Assembly: GCF_002514725.1 (NCBI RefSeq)
Contig: NZ_NTLB01000003.1
Location: forward strand, 434,001-498,000
Origin: Mangrovitalea sediminis
GTDB lineage: Bacteria > Pseudomonadota > Gammaproteobacteria > Pseudomonadales > Oleiphilaceae
DNA: 64,000 nt
Direction of reading: 5' to 3'
In this document: positions 28,807 to 37,970 of the stretch, piece after piece
Layout: every line of letters begins with the position of its first letter
Position numbering within the stretch: the first letter of the stretch is position 1
The notes under the pieces: model-generated
Told to the model about the DNA's origin: nothing
Seen by the model: only the letters and a program-made list of their open reading frames with translations
The model's database searches: none
Position numbers and translations under genes: made by a program

Positions 28807-28868
28807 CCGCGGTCTCTCAGACACTATTGCAGAATCTAATCGGATTCCCGTCAACAATCGGTTGCTTG

Positions 28869-28887
28869 ATGTAACGTTATGTTACAT
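28869..28887. promoter_or_regulatory. operator-like inverted repeat ATGTAAC-N5-GTTACAT
   Basis: A perfect 7-bp inverted repeat (28869-28875 and 28881-28887) with a 5-bp A/T-containing spacer, the geometry of a dimeric repressor or activator site. It directly abuts the tandem repeat at 28889-28934 and lies about 210 bp before the GGDEF-EAL gene. Confidence 0.55.
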
Positions 28888-28888
28888 T

Positions 28889-28934
28889 TTGTAAGTCGTT
28901 TCTCTTGTCGGTTGTAAGTCGTTCCCCGTGTCGG
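28889..28934. repeat. two tandem copies of a 23-bp repeat
   Basis: Copies at 28889-28911 and 28912-28934 agree at 20 of 23 positions; both begin TTGTAAGTCGTT and end TGTCGG. They lie between the nadC stop and the GGDEF-EAL gene, both on the minus strand. Head-to-tail sites about two helical turns apart suggest binding of a regulator in cooperation. Confidence 0.6.
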
Positions 28935-28966
28935 GCGAAACTATCGAGAAAGTGTCCTGAGAGCGA

Positions 28967-29812
28967 TTAGAGCAATCGCATGGATAGATCGGTGGCCCTC
29001 ACGTGTTTGGTCAGGCTCCCGATTGAGATGTAGTCGACGCCGGTTTCCGCAGCGGGTACCAGTGTCTGTTCATTGATATTGCCCGAGGCTTCCAGCGCGG
29101 CCCGGCCCCGGCAGCGCGATACGGCGTCGGCCATATCCGCCATCGAAAATTCGTCGAGCATGATAATGTCTGCACCGGCTTCCAGGGCTTGCTCAAACTC
29201 TGTCAGGTTTTCGGTCTCGACTTCGACCGGACGACCGGGAGCTATCTGGTGGGCACGTTCGACGGCTGCCGCTATAGAGCCGCAAGCCGCAATATGGTTT
29301 TCCTTGATCAGGAAGGCGTCGTAGAGACCGAGGCGGTGGTTGAAGCAGCCACCGACCGTCACTGCATATTTTTGCGCGATCCTCAGTCCCGGCACTGTTT
29401 TTCGGGTATCCAGTAATTTGACCCGGGTATGTGAGACGCGCTCGGCATAGCTCCGGCAGCATGTAGCAACGCCGGAGAGGGTCTGCAGCCAGTTGAGCGC
29501 GGACCGTTCTCCTGTCAGCAGGGCGCGGGCCGGACCCTGCAAGCGAAACAGGGGGGTGTTGGATCCTGCGTGAGCTCCCTCGGCAACCAACCAGGTGACG
29601 GAAACGCGAGAATCGATCTGGCGAAAGACTTCCTCTACCCAGGCCTGGCCGGCAAGTGTCATGGGCTCCCGGGTAATGACCTGGGCTTCGGCGCTGCGGT
29701 CTGCGGGGATTAGCTCTGCAGTGATATCTCCGCTGCCCACATCCTCACGTAGACTGTTCGCAACGCCTTCGATGATTGACTGGCGCAGAATGGAAGTAGG
29801 AATAACGTTCAT
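28967..29812 (-). CDS. nadC: nicotinate-nucleotide pyrophosphorylase (carboxylating)
   Basis: NadC converts quinolinate and PRPP to nicotinate mononucleotide in de novo NAD synthesis. The 281 residues contain [72 protein letters not shown] and [19 protein letters not shown], all family active-site blocks. The ATG at 29812 is preferred over an in-frame start at 29857, which adds 15 unconserved residues. The stop codon lies in a short hairpin (GCGATT/AATCGC, about 28960-28977). Confidence 0.96.
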   Translation of the reverse strand: MNVIPTSILRQSIIEGVANSLREDVGSGDITAELIPADRSAEAQVITREPMTLAGQAWVEEVFRQIDSRVSVTWLVAEGAHAGSNTPLFRLQGPARALLTGERSALNWLQTLSGVATCCRSYAERVSHTRVKLLDTRKTVPGLRIAQKYAVTVGGCFNHRLGLYDAFLIKENHIAACGSIAAAVERAHQIAPGRPVEVETENLTEFEQALEAGADIIMLDEFSMADMADAVSRCRGRAALEASGNINEQTLVPAAETGVDYISIGSLTKHVRATDLSMRLL

Positions 29813-30031
29813 CGTCCAGGTCCGGTTGTCGCCAGGGGCGGCGGTGGATTTCGCCAACTGCCGTATCGTGTCACAGGGCGGGGCGTGGAAGTTTACTGCG
29901 AATGTGGCATGCTTCCAAGTCAGTGGGAAAGCCGGGGCAGGCTGCCCGATGCCGCGGGTTGATGGTTGCTTGGTTCTCGGCTGTTCATCATCGGTGTGGG
30001 AATGTCAAAATGTGTGAGCCCGTTCTCTGAA

Positions 30032-30066
30032 TGACAAATAGTGACAAAACCTGACACAAGATGACA
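30032..30066 (+). promoter_or_regulatory. four TGACA elements spaced exactly 10 bp apart
   Basis: TGACA occurs at 30032, 30042, 30052 and 30062, each separated by exactly one helical turn; a fifth copy is at 30109, and an inverted copy (TGTCA) is at 30003. A separate inverted repeat GCCTAT/ATAGGC spans 30075-30094. The whole lies in the 359-bp gap (29813-30171) between divergent nadC and the DUF1631 gene. Such phasing places every site on one face of the DNA, as expected for a cooperatively binding regulator. I see nothing else recognisable in this gap. Confidence 0.6.
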
Positions 30067-30171
30067 GCCTTGGGGCCTATGATCTGAAATAGGCAACATG
30101 GCTTTTAGTGACAGCCATTCCGAACAGGCTTTAAATCAACACAGTCCACACCGCCCGGAGACGCAGTAGTC

Positions 30172-32466
30172 ATGACAAATGATGCCAAGGTCATCAACCT
30201 TCGCGACAGCGGGAACGGAACGGCATCACGCCTTCCGGCACCACTGATCCGGTTGCGGGACCTGTCTGCCAACGCATTGCGTCAACTGCTCGGAGAATCC
30301 TTCGACGGTGCGGACGACGCTCTGTTTAATATGGCCGATAAGGCTGGCTCGAATGCGGAGCAGTCGGCATATTTCGATGCCATGCGGGAGCTGCGCCTGC
30401 GTCGCAAGCAAGTGACCCTCTCCATGCTGCAGTGGGTGGCCCGTGCATTCAACGAAGTGGGCCGCTTTTCACCGCGCCCTCATCGTGGCGGTATGGATCA
30501 GGTGGATCGGGATGAGTTGAGCCTGGTGGACAACAGCCAGTTGGAGGAGCAGGTTGCCCTCGACGGCATGATCAACAAAACGCGTGCCCATAACGACGAA
30601 CTCCTGCGTATGCTGGATGCGCGCCTTGCGCAAATGTTGCCCGGTGTGAGCCTTGGTACTGCACAGAATCCGTTGAGTCCGGAAGTCCTGTGTTCGGGGC
30701 TGGGCGAAGCCTGTACGGAGTTGAACATCGATATCCGGGCCAAGCTGATTGTCTTCAAACTGTTTGACAAGCTGCTGATTGCCCGCCTTGAGCAACTTTA
30801 CCGTGAAGCGAACGACTTCCTGGCCCGAGAAGGTGTGATGCCGGAGATGCGGCGTGCGCCTGTGCCGGGATCGAAGCGATCGGCTTCTGCGGCGAGAATA
30901 TCCCAGCCTTCGCCGCAATCCTATGAAGCTGGCGACGAAGATAGCAATCACAGTTTCAATGAGCTGACGGCCCTGCTGCGCGATGGGCGGGGCAGCAGAG
31001 AAGGGGCTCAGAGTGGCCCCGTCCTGGCAACGGCAGAACTGTTGAGTGCGCTGTCGCAGATGCAGTATCAGGTATTGCCCAGCGCCGAGGCGCTCCCTGG
31101 TGTCGCTGGGGGCAACCTCCAAAGCTGCATCGGCAGCATCGCATCCTCTTCCGGCCAGAGCCGGGGGCAACCAGGGCAGGTGGACGCGGATGTCATTAAC
31201 CTGGTCTCCATGCTGTTCGATTTCATCCTTGAGGATCGCCAACTGCCGGAGGCCATGAAAGCGTTACTTGCCCGCCTGCAGATCCCGGTCCTTAAGGTCG
31301 CGCTGCTGGATCGCAGTTTCTTCAATCGGGGAGGGCACCCGGCCCGCAAGCTGCTGAATGAGCTGGCGATGGCGGCGATTGGTTGGAATGAACGGCCAGA
31401 GGGACAGCGGGACCCGTTGAGAGAAAAGATTGAATCGGTTGTTGAACGTCTGCTTAACGAGTTTACCGACAACATCGAGCTCTTTGCGGAGCTGCTTGAG
31501 GATTTCACGCGGTTCATGGGGCTCGAACAACGCCGGCGTGAGCTGGTGGAGCAGCGCCTGCGGGATGTTGAGGAAGGGCGTGCGCGTCAGGAACAGGCTA
31601 AAGAGCGTGTCGAGCAACTGCTCGTTGCGCATACCGAAGGCCGGGACATCCCGGAAAATGTACAGCAACTGCTGAATGACGCCTGGACTCGGTTCCTGCA
31701 GTGGACCTATTTGCGCCAGGGTCCGGAAAGCGAAGATTGGTCGAAGGCCGAACGGCTGACCGAGCAGTTGGTCTGGAGCGTGAGTCCTCAGCCGATTGCT
31801 GCTGATACCCGTCGCCAGTTGCTTAAGGCTATTCCTGGTATCGTCGATGGGGTTCGTTCCGGCTTGCAGACGATTTCGTGGGATCCTTTTGCCACGGACA
31901 GGCTGGTGCGCGACCTGGAGTTGACCCACGTCGACACCTTACAGAATCTGGTGACTTTCCGTGAGGCTCCGGCGGTGAAACCGTTGGAAGAGGTGGCGCC
32001 GGATCCGGCGCCACGTCAGCCTGTTGAACCCGAGGTCCCGGTTGAGGCTCGTCAGGCTGAGCCGGCAGTACCCGTTGTCGAATCGTCCGCTCCCGCAGTT
32101 GACATGCCGGTTTCGACGCCTGCCGAGGTGGAGGTTGCCGCGTCGTCGACAGTACCTGATGCCGAGGTCGTCGCGCCGGAGTTGTCGGTTTGGGAAGAAA
32201 AAGCCCAGCTGCTGCGAGTCGGGTCCTGGTTTGAACTGGTGCCGCCGGGCGAAAACAAATTGCGCTGCAAGCTGGCAGCGGTTATCAAGGCCACCGGCAA
32301 GTATATTTTCGTGAACCGCAGTGGCGCCAAGGTGGCGGAGCAGACGCTTAAGGATGTTGCTCAGGCCATGGCCGAGGAGCGGCTGGTGATGCTGGATGAC
32401 GGCCTGATCTTCGATCGGGCGCTCGAGTCCATTATTGATAACCTGCGTAGCAATCGTCGGGATTGA
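30172..32466 (+). CDS. DUF1631 family protein
   Basis: A 764-residue cytoplasmic protein of the DUF1631 family, often mislabelled thymidine phosphorylase. I see no enzyme motif. It is mostly helical and charged (LDARLAQMLPGVSLG, LVSMLFDFILEDRQLPEAMK, LIARLQIPVLKVALLDRSFF as LLARLQIP..., FFNRGGHPARKLLNELA). A Pro/Glu/Val/Ala-rich linker (about 605-670) leads to a compact C-terminal domain of about 90 residues (LRVGSWFELVPPGENKLRCK ... KYIFVNRSGAKVAEQ), which has the look of a small beta-barrel. Placement between nadC and ampD, normally neighbours, is notable. Function unknown. Confidence 0.85.
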   Translation: MTNDAKVINLRDSGNGTASRLPAPLIRLRDLSANALRQLLGESFDGADDALFNMADKAGSNAEQSAYFDAMRELRLRRKQVTLSMLQWVARAFNEVGRFSPRPHRGGMDQVDRDELSLVDNSQLEEQVALDGMINKTRAHNDELLRMLDARLAQMLPGVSLGTAQNPLSPEVLCSGLGEACTELNIDIRAKLIVFKLFDKLLIARLEQLYREANDFLAREGVMPEMRRAPVPGSKRSASAARISQPSPQSYEAGDEDSNHSFNELTALLRDGRGSREGAQSGPVLATAELLSALSQMQYQVLPSAEALPGVAGGNLQSCIGSIASSSGQSRGQPGQVDADVINLVSMLFDFILEDRQLPEAMKALLARLQIPVLKVALLDRSFFNRGGHPARKLLNELAMAAIGWNERPEGQRDPLREKIESVVERLLNEFTDNIELFAELLEDFTRFMGLEQRRRELVEQRLRDVEEGRARQEQAKERVEQLLVAHTEGRDIPENVQQLLNDAWTRFLQWTYLRQGPESEDWSKAERLTEQLVWSVSPQPIAADTRRQLLKAIPGIVDGVRSGLQTISWDPFATDRLVRDLELTHVDTLQNLVTFREAPAVKPLEEVAPDPAPRQPVEPEVPVEARQAEPAVPVVESSAPAVDMPVSTPAEVEVAASSTVPDAEVVAPELSVWEEKAQLLRVGSWFELVPPGENKLRCKLAAVIKATGKYIFVNRSGAKVAEQTLKDVAQAMAEERLVMLDDGLIFDRALESIIDNLRSNRRD

Positions 32467-32572
32467 TAAGGCGTGCGCGGTGCCAGCGAAATGTCTTGGT
32501 TTTACATTCGCGGGAACTGTGCTTCAATCCTGAGGGCAGGGGTAGCGAGAGGCGTTACCCGAAACGACGGAT

Positions 32573-33208
32573 GTGGCTGCAGAGCTCGTGGTGAACATTC
32601 AGGATGAAAAGACAAGCGCCCTGCCAGTCGATGGCTGGATGGGCGCTGCCCGCAAGGTCCCGTCACCCAACTTCAACGATAGGCCGGCAGGGGTCCCTGT
32701 TTCCCTGTTGGTGCTGCACAATATCAGCCTGCCACCTGCGCAGTTCGAGGGAAACGCGATTGAACGTTTTTTCCTTAATGAATTGGAGCCAGACGAACAT
32801 CCGTACTTCCAGCAGATACACTCGCTGAAAGTGTCTGCTCACTTCCTCATTCGTCGTCAAGGCGAGCTGATACAGTTCGTGTCGGTGTTTGATCGAGCCT
32901 GGCATGCGGGCCGTTCGTCCTTCGAGGGGCGGTCGGAGTGCAATGACTTTTCCGTGGGTATCGAACTCGAAGGTACGGACGACCTGCCGTATTCAGACGC
33001 GCAATACGCATGCCTTGTCAGTGTTACGCAGGAATTGATGGCGGTTTTCCCTGCCATTACACCGGAACGGATCGTCGGGCATGAACATGTCGCGCCCGGT
33101 CGCAAGACGGATCCCGGTCCGGCATTCGACTGGAGCCGTTTCCTCAATCAGTTAAGTATTCTCAAGCCGAAAGGCGATCAGGAGGATGTCTCTCCGTGCG
33201 TTTCCTGA
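32573..33208 (+). CDS. ampD: 1,6-anhydro-N-acetylmuramyl-L-alanine amidase AmpD
   Basis: AmpD cleaves the peptide from anhydromuropeptides recycled into the cytoplasm and thereby keeps AmpC beta-lactamase induction low in bacteria that have it. Zinc ligands are visible: His in LLVLHNISLP, and His and Asp in GHEHVAPGRKTDPGPAFDW (H-x9-D spacing as in Citrobacter AmpD). The catalytic Glu block DFSVGIELEGTD and AWHAGRSSFEGR are present. The start is uncertain: GTG at 32573 is used, but a GTG at 32591 would also serve. The 3' end overlaps ampE by 13 bp. Confidence 0.93.
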   Translation: MAAELVVNIQDEKTSALPVDGWMGAARKVPSPNFNDRPAGVPVSLLVLHNISLPPAQFEGNAIERFFLNELEPDEHPYFQQIHSLKVSAHFLIRRQGELIQFVSVFDRAWHAGRSSFEGRSECNDFSVGIELEGTDDLPYSDAQYACLVSVTQELMAVFPAITPERIVGHEHVAPGRKTDPGPAFDWSRFLNQLSILKPKGDQEDVSPCVS

Positions 33209-34080
33209 TCATCCTGCTGGCCTGCCTGATACGCCGGCAGCTCGATGCCCGCCGTAAACTGGACTGCCACTCGGCACTACGTAAGCTGTTTGCCCGACTG
33301 GGCGCCAATCACCCATCTCCGGGCTGGGGGTGGGGCATTATGGCGATTATTCTCGCGCTGGGCGCCCTGGTTTGGGTAGGCGACTATGTTATCTCCCATA
33401 ATGCCTTGTTCTTCCTCTGGGCACCGGTTGAACTGTTGGTCCTGGTCGCCCTGATGGGGAATCCCGGCTGGCATGGAACCCTGCGTGCGTATGCCGAATC
33501 CTGGCTGCGAGGGGATGCGCAGGCTGCTTGGCATCATGTTCGCCACTTATTGCCGCCGGAGCGGCAGGGGGAGGCGATCTCGCCGGAGAAGTTGCACGTC
33601 ATTTTGGCCAGCCGCCTATTGGTTACGGCGTTTGAGGGTTATTTTCTGATGATCTTCTGGTATGCCCTGCTGGGGCCTGCCGGAGCCTTGGTGGTCCGCC
33701 TCGCTATGGGCGTTCGTGATCATTGGCCGGCAGCGACGGTCAGGGCGACCTTTGCCGGTTTTTGCGAGGTTCTGGCCTGGATCCCCGTGCGGTTGTTATC
33801 GACGACCTTTGGATTGGCCGGCGATTTCAGTGGCTGGTTGCACTATCGCCGCTCTCAGGGGGCGATGGCGCGGGAAGCGCCGGAAACGGTACTTTTCGGG
33901 GCGGCTAACGGGGCGCTGTCCAGCTTCTCTCTGGAACCGAAGCGCTTCGCCGAACGGCATCCGGAGGAGTGGCCTGAATTCGGGCGGCGTAGCATGCTCG
34001 CTGTGAGAGACCTTCTCAATCGCAGTATGATGGTCTGGATCGCTCTGTTTGCGTTGCTTGCCATCGGTGGTTGGCTCTGA
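33196..34080 (+). CDS. ampE: regulatory signalling modulator protein AmpE
   Basis: AmpE is an inner-membrane protein encoded after ampD and linked to beta-lactamase signalling, with unresolved biochemistry. The 294 residues show about four hydrophobic segments (WGIMAIILALGALVWVGDYV, FFLWAPVELLVLVALMG, ALLGPAGALVVRLAMG, and the C-terminal MMVWIALFALLAIGGWL). SRLLVTAFEGYFLMIFWYALLGP is typical of the CobD/AmpE-like superfamily. It overlaps ampD and converges on the ROK kinase with a 33-bp gap. Confidence 0.92.
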   Translation: MRFLIILLACLIRRQLDARRKLDCHSALRKLFARLGANHPSPGWGWGIMAIILALGALVWVGDYVISHNALFFLWAPVELLVLVALMGNPGWHGTLRAYAESWLRGDAQAAWHHVRHLLPPERQGEAISPEKLHVILASRLLVTAFEGYFLMIFWYALLGPAGALVVRLAMGVRDHWPAATVRATFAGFCEVLAWIPVRLLSTTFGLAGDFSGWLHYRRSQGAMAREAPETVLFGAANGALSSFSLEPKRFAERHPEEWPEFGRRSMLAVRDLLNRSMMVWIALFALLAIGGWL

Positions 34081-34113
34081 CCGCTGTCCCGATTGCCAAT
34101 CCTGCGTCTGCTG

Positions 34114-35022
34114 TCACCGCCAGAGCCAGGCAGCACCCCTAACGCCACTGCTATCGCCATGTTGGTGGCGGACAATCGCGGTGTTCACCTTGTCAGAGAA
34201 CAGGTAGCGGGCAAGTAAATTGCCGACGCTGTCTGTAATGCCCGGTAAATTGGATAAGCCTCCGCCCAGTACAATCGCGTGCGGGTCCAGGATGTTCGCC
34301 ACTGAGGCCAAACCCCTCGCCAATTGATCTGCATAGTGTGCAAGTATGGCGCTGGCCTCGCCGTCACCCTTCGCTGCCCGTGCGGAGAGAGCTTCGCCGG
34401 AACGCTGTTTGCCACTGAGGTAACGATCGGTAAGGGTCAGGCCGGGGCCGGAAAGAAAGGTTTCCAGGCAGTCCTGCTTGCCGCAATAGCACTTCCTCAC
34501 CGGTCCGTCTTCCGTTCGTCTCCAGGGCAGTGGATTGTGGCCCCATTCGCCGGCAATGGCATTGGGACCGGCCAGAAGTGTGCCGTTGACAAGGATGCCG
34601 CCACCGCAGCCAGTGCCGATAATCACGCCGAAAACGGTTGGGTAACCGGCGCCTGCGCCATCGGTTCCTTCCGATAAGGCAAAGCAGTCTGCATCGTTGG
34701 CAACCCTGACGGGACGATGCAGGCAGGTTTCCAGATCAGTTTTCAGATCCTGTCCGATCAGGTACACCGAATTCGCGTTTTTTACCCGTCCGTGGTCGGG
34801 GGATATGGTACCTGGAATACCGATGCCGACCGATGCCTGTTCCCCGCATAAATCGTCGGCCTCAGCCACCAACGCCATGATGCATCGAAGTGTGGCCGCG
34901 TAGTCGTTCGAGGGGGTTGCGGTTCGTCGCCGCCAAAGGGTATTGCCTGCATCAAGGAGGATCGCCTCGGTCTTTGTTCCGCCGAGGTCGACGCCTATCC
35001 GGAATTTGCGGGGCTCTGACAT
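34114..35022 (-). CDS. ROK family sugar kinase, fructokinase (Mak)-like
   Basis: A 302-residue ROK kinase that should phosphorylate a hexose. It has the N-terminal ATP motif GVDLGGTKTEAILLD, a GIGIPGTISPDHGRVKNANS block, the catalytic NDADCFALSEG, and the zinc-binding GEWGHNPLPW ... CYCGKQDCLETFLSGPG. Overall similarity to E. coli Mak (manno(fructo)kinase), including the ending HGDSSGVRGAAWLWR, is strong, but N-acetylglucosamine kinase is possible. The ATG at 35022 is chosen; the frame continues to 35139 without conserved sequence. Confidence 0.88.
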   Translation of the reverse strand: MSEPRKFRIGVDLGGTKTEAILLDAGNTLWRRRTATPSNDYAATLRCIMALVAEADDLCGEQASVGIGIPGTISPDHGRVKNANSVYLIGQDLKTDLETCLHRPVRVANDADCFALSEGTDGAGAGYPTVFGVIIGTGCGGGILVNGTLLAGPNAIAGEWGHNPLPWRRTEDGPVRKCYCGKQDCLETFLSGPGLTLTDRYLSGKQRSGEALSARAAKGDGEASAILAHYADQLARGLASVANILDPHAIVLGGGLSNLPGITDSVGNLLARYLFSDKVNTAIVRHQHGDSSGVRGAAWLWR

Positions 35023-35253
35023 GCGTTCGGGTTTTCCTCTCTCAGAAGCTGATATACCGCGGAGTCGATTCGCGTCCGGTGCTGGCCGAGTGGCAAAAAC
35101 GGCAAAGGTTTGGTGATAACTTGAACAATTTTGCCGCATAACTCGTTAAAGATCATGAATAATGCGGAGGTTTGCGAGCGTATATCAAGCTCCCCTGCTA
35201 GACTTTCGTATTAGCAGTCACAGTTACTTCCTGACAGATAAGAATAATCCTGT

Positions 35254-35268
35254 ACACCCTGAGGGTGT
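35254..35268 (+). promoter_or_regulatory. short hairpin just before the chemoreceptor ribosome site
   Basis: ACACCC (35254-35259) and GGGTGT (35263-35268) form a perfect 6-bp stem with a TGA loop, ending 7 bases before the GGAGG Shine-Dalgarno of the chemoreceptor gene. It may influence translation or simply bind a protein. Confidence 0.4.
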
Positions 35269-35286
35269 CTTGTGTGGAGGCATGCG

Positions 35287-37320
35287 GTGAAGCGTGTTTT
35301 GTATCCGGCTATTTTGCTGATGAATCGACTGAAAATGGTTTACAAATTCAGTCTTATCAGTGTCCTTTTCCTATTGCCGATTGCCGGTCTGAGCTATTTA
35401 CTCGTCAGTCAGCTTAACCATTCCATAGCGTTGACGCAGGGCGAGGTAGACGGACTGTCCGTCATGCGTCAGGTCAGCGAACTGACCCGCGCTTCCATTG
35501 ACTACCGAGACTACCGATCGGTTCTCAAACAGCGTAGTGAACAGACCGATATCGCCAAGCGGAGTACCGAGGCGAGTGACAAGATCGACGGTCTGTTTAA
35601 ATCGCTGGGTGCGGTGAATGTAACCTTTGATGAAGGTGGTGACTGGGCCAAGCAGTTAAAACAGCTGGAAGTTGCCTGGCAAAAGCTGAAAAAGGAAGAC
35701 GCCTATCAATCCTCACTGGATCCGCAGTTCAAGTATTTCGAGGAGTTCGTCCAGAAAGTCAGGGCCTTTATGAATTCCACGGTCCAGATATCCGGTCTCG
35801 CCCAGGATTCGTCCAGGGAAGTGCAACTACTGCTCCAGTTGACGACATCGACGCTGGTAAACGATGCCAGTGTGATTGGCCAGGCCCGGGCTTTTGCCGA
35901 TTTTGGCCTGATCCAGGGGCAATTGGGATCGGATATGGCCGATTCGATGAACGCCATTTACGATCGTCTGACGAATCAGGATACAACGCAGCAGGCGGCC
36001 TTGAACGTTGCGGTTAACAGTATTCCTGCGCTGAGTAGTGATAGCGGTGACCTGCTGACGACGGTGAAGAAATCGCTGATCAAAACCCGCACGGCGCTCG
36101 ACACCAATGTTATTACGCCCTATCACCTGTCCATGCCCTGGGCGCAAATGGATACGTTGACGTCTTCACAGATTGCCGCCGTCTTTCAACTGAATCACAA
36201 GATCCTCGATATCATCGGTAAGGATCTCAGTAGCCGGCTGCATGATCAGGTGACCCAGCGTTTCCTCATCTTCGCCGCCCTGATCCTGGTGCTGGCGGTT
36301 GTGGTTTACCTCTACATCGGGTTTTTCCTGTCGGTGCGTGGCGCCATCAACCGGTTTGGTCAAGCTGCGCGTAAGGTCGCAGCGGGCGATATGACCGTTC
36401 GTATCCAGTTGAAGAACCGGGATGAGCTGGGGCAACTGACCAGTGAATTCAACAACATGACTGAAAAGATGCATCAGCTGATCCAGGTCGTCAGCGGGAC
36501 GACCAGCGACGTGGATCTCCAGGCCCAGCGTGTGACGGATACCGCCAAAGCCAACAGCGATGCTGTCTATAAGCAGATGGCGGAGACGAAGCAGATCTCT
36601 GAAGCCATGCACCAGATGGTGGAAACGGTGCAGGAAGTGGCGGAGAGTTCTCAAAAGGTATCGGATGCCGCTAATTTTGCCGACGCCGAAGCGGAGCAGG
36701 GCAGAGATGTAGTGAATGAATCTGTGGCAACCATCAACCGGTTGGCGGAGGAGATTCGTGCGGCGGCGGAGGTCATTAATCGCGTCAGCCAGGATAGCAC
36801 CAGCATCAGCCAGGTGCTGGTAGAGATCAAGGCCATCGCCGAGCAGACCAACCTGCTGGCGTTGAACGCTGCGATCGAGGCGGCGCGGGCCGGTGAGCAG
36901 GGGCGGGGCTTTGCAGTCGTGGCGGATGAGGTCCGCTCGCTGTCACAACGGACGCACAAGTCCACCGAAGAAATCGAGGAAATGATCGTTCGTTTGCAGA
37001 GTGGTGTTAAAGATGCGGTCAAGGCGATGACGAACAGTCATGAGGTGACGAATGCGACAGTGGAGCAATCCGGCAAGGTCTCTGATGCATTGGGTCAGAT
37101 TGTCGCCAGCATCTCCACCATCGTCGATATGAGTCACCATATCGCCCAGGCGGCAGAAGAGCAGGCGGCAGTGGCACGTAATATCAACGTCAATGTTGAG
37201 CAGATCGGTGGACTGGGTCAGGAGACGGCAGACAACGCCCAGGAAACCCTGTCTGCCAGTAACGAAATGTCCGGTCTTACCGGTTCCCTGCAAAAACTGA
37301 TCGCCACCTTCCGCGTTTGA
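35287..37320 (+). CDS. methyl-accepting chemotaxis protein
   Basis: A 677-residue membrane chemoreceptor. TM1 (about 19-41) and TM2 (about 326-348) enclose a ~285-residue helical periplasmic sensor, large enough for a double four-helix bundle. A HAMP domain follows (about 350-402), then the signalling coiled coil with the highly conserved tip [20 protein letters not shown] and [16 protein letters not shown]. No C-terminal CheR-docking pentapeptide is present. I use the GTG at 35287 because GGAGG lies 6 bases before it; a GTG at 35272 is the alternative. The ligand is not predictable. A strong terminator follows. Confidence 0.94.
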   Translation: MKRVLYPAILLMNRLKMVYKFSLISVLFLLPIAGLSYLLVSQLNHSIALTQGEVDGLSVMRQVSELTRASIDYRDYRSVLKQRSEQTDIAKRSTEASDKIDGLFKSLGAVNVTFDEGGDWAKQLKQLEVAWQKLKKEDAYQSSLDPQFKYFEEFVQKVRAFMNSTVQISGLAQDSSREVQLLLQLTTSTLVNDASVIGQARAFADFGLIQGQLGSDMADSMNAIYDRLTNQDTTQQAALNVAVNSIPALSSDSGDLLTTVKKSLIKTRTALDTNVITPYHLSMPWAQMDTLTSSQIAAVFQLNHKILDIIGKDLSSRLHDQVTQRFLIFAALILVLAVVVYLYIGFFLSVRGAINRFGQAARKVAAGDMTVRIQLKNRDELGQLTSEFNNMTEKMHQLIQVVSGTTSDVDLQAQRVTDTAKANSDAVYKQMAETKQISEAMHQMVETVQEVAESSQKVSDAANFADAEAEQGRDVVNESVATINRLAEEIRAAAEVINRVSQDSTSISQVLVEIKAIAEQTNLLALNAAIEAARAGEQGRGFAVVADEVRSLSQRTHKSTEEIEEMIVRLQSGVKDAVKAMTNSHEVTNATVEQSGKVSDALGQIVASISTIVDMSHHIAQAAEEQAAVARNINVNVEQIGGLGQETADNAQETLSASNEMSGLTGSLQKLIATFRV

Positions 37321-37332
37321 GGTGGTAGCAAG

Positions 37333-37368
37333 ACCGCGGCCGGGCGAGAAGCCCCGCCGCGGTTTTTT
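37333..37368 (+). terminator. rho-independent terminator after the chemoreceptor gene
   Basis: ACCGCGGCCGGGC (37333-37345) pairs with GCCCCGCCGCGGT (37351-37363) with one mismatch and a 5-base loop, followed by a run of T. It separates convergent genes. Confidence 0.92.
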
Positions 37369-37380
37369 TATGTCTGGTGA

Positions 37381-37929
37381 TTACTGATGGGGCTGCCAAA
37401 GTACTTCTTCGCTGCCATTTCTCCGGGAGAGCACGCGGGCGGCGACAAAGAGCAGATCGGATAGACGGTTAAGGTAGTGGCGTGCCTCCGAATTGATGGA
37501 GTCTTCGTGGCTCAGGGCTACCAGAACCCGCTCGGCACGTCGACAGATTCCCCTGGCCAGATGGCAATGAGCCCCGGCGAGATTGCCGCCTGGCAGTATA
37601 AAGTTCTTGAGTGGCGGTAAGTCGCTGTTCCACTCATCGAGCACCTCTTCGAGCCAGGACACCTGCTCCGCGGTAATGGCTTGGCTGCCCGGAATCGCCA
37701 GTTCGCCGCCGAGATCGAAAAGCTGGTGCTGTATGCGTTGCAATGGCGCAAGCAACGCATCGTCGGGTTCCAGGTACTGGAGTAATACACCCAACTGGCA
37801 GTTGAGTTCGTCGATTGATCCCATGGCTTCGACGCGCTGCGCATTTTTTGCGATACGCTTGCCGTCTGCCAGACCGGTGGAACCGTCGTCACCGGTGCGC
37901 GTGTAAATTTTGGAAAGCCGGTATCCCAT
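37381..37929 (-). CDS. PduO-type cob(I)yrinic acid a,c-diamide adenosyltransferase
   Basis: The enzyme transfers the adenosyl group of ATP to corrinoid, completing the B12 coenzyme. The 182 residues have the PduO/MMAB-type N-terminal ATP loop KIYTRTGDDGSTGLADGKRI, then RVEAMGSIDELNCQLGVL and the C-terminal helical block HLARGICRRAERVLVALS and YLNRLSDLLFVAARVLSRR. It is unrelated to CobA-type enzymes. No other corrinoid gene is in the window. It lies 41 bp downstream of panE on the same strand. Confidence 0.93.
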   Translation of the reverse strand: MGYRLSKIYTRTGDDGSTGLADGKRIAKNAQRVEAMGSIDELNCQLGVLLQYLEPDDALLAPLQRIQHQLFDLGGELAIPGSQAITAEQVSWLEEVLDEWNSDLPPLKNFILPGGNLAGAHCHLARGICRRAERVLVALSHEDSINSEARHYLNRLSDLLFVAARVLSRRNGSEEVLWQPHQ

Positions 37930-37970
37930 GCTGTCGGGGTCCTTTTTGTCGGAAGTGCTCTAGGGCCGGC

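Noticed and set aside
28685-28966. A cyclic-di-GMP riboswitch before the GGDEF-EAL gene
   Set aside because: There is a strong hairpin, but the conserved GEMM sequence blocks are not present.
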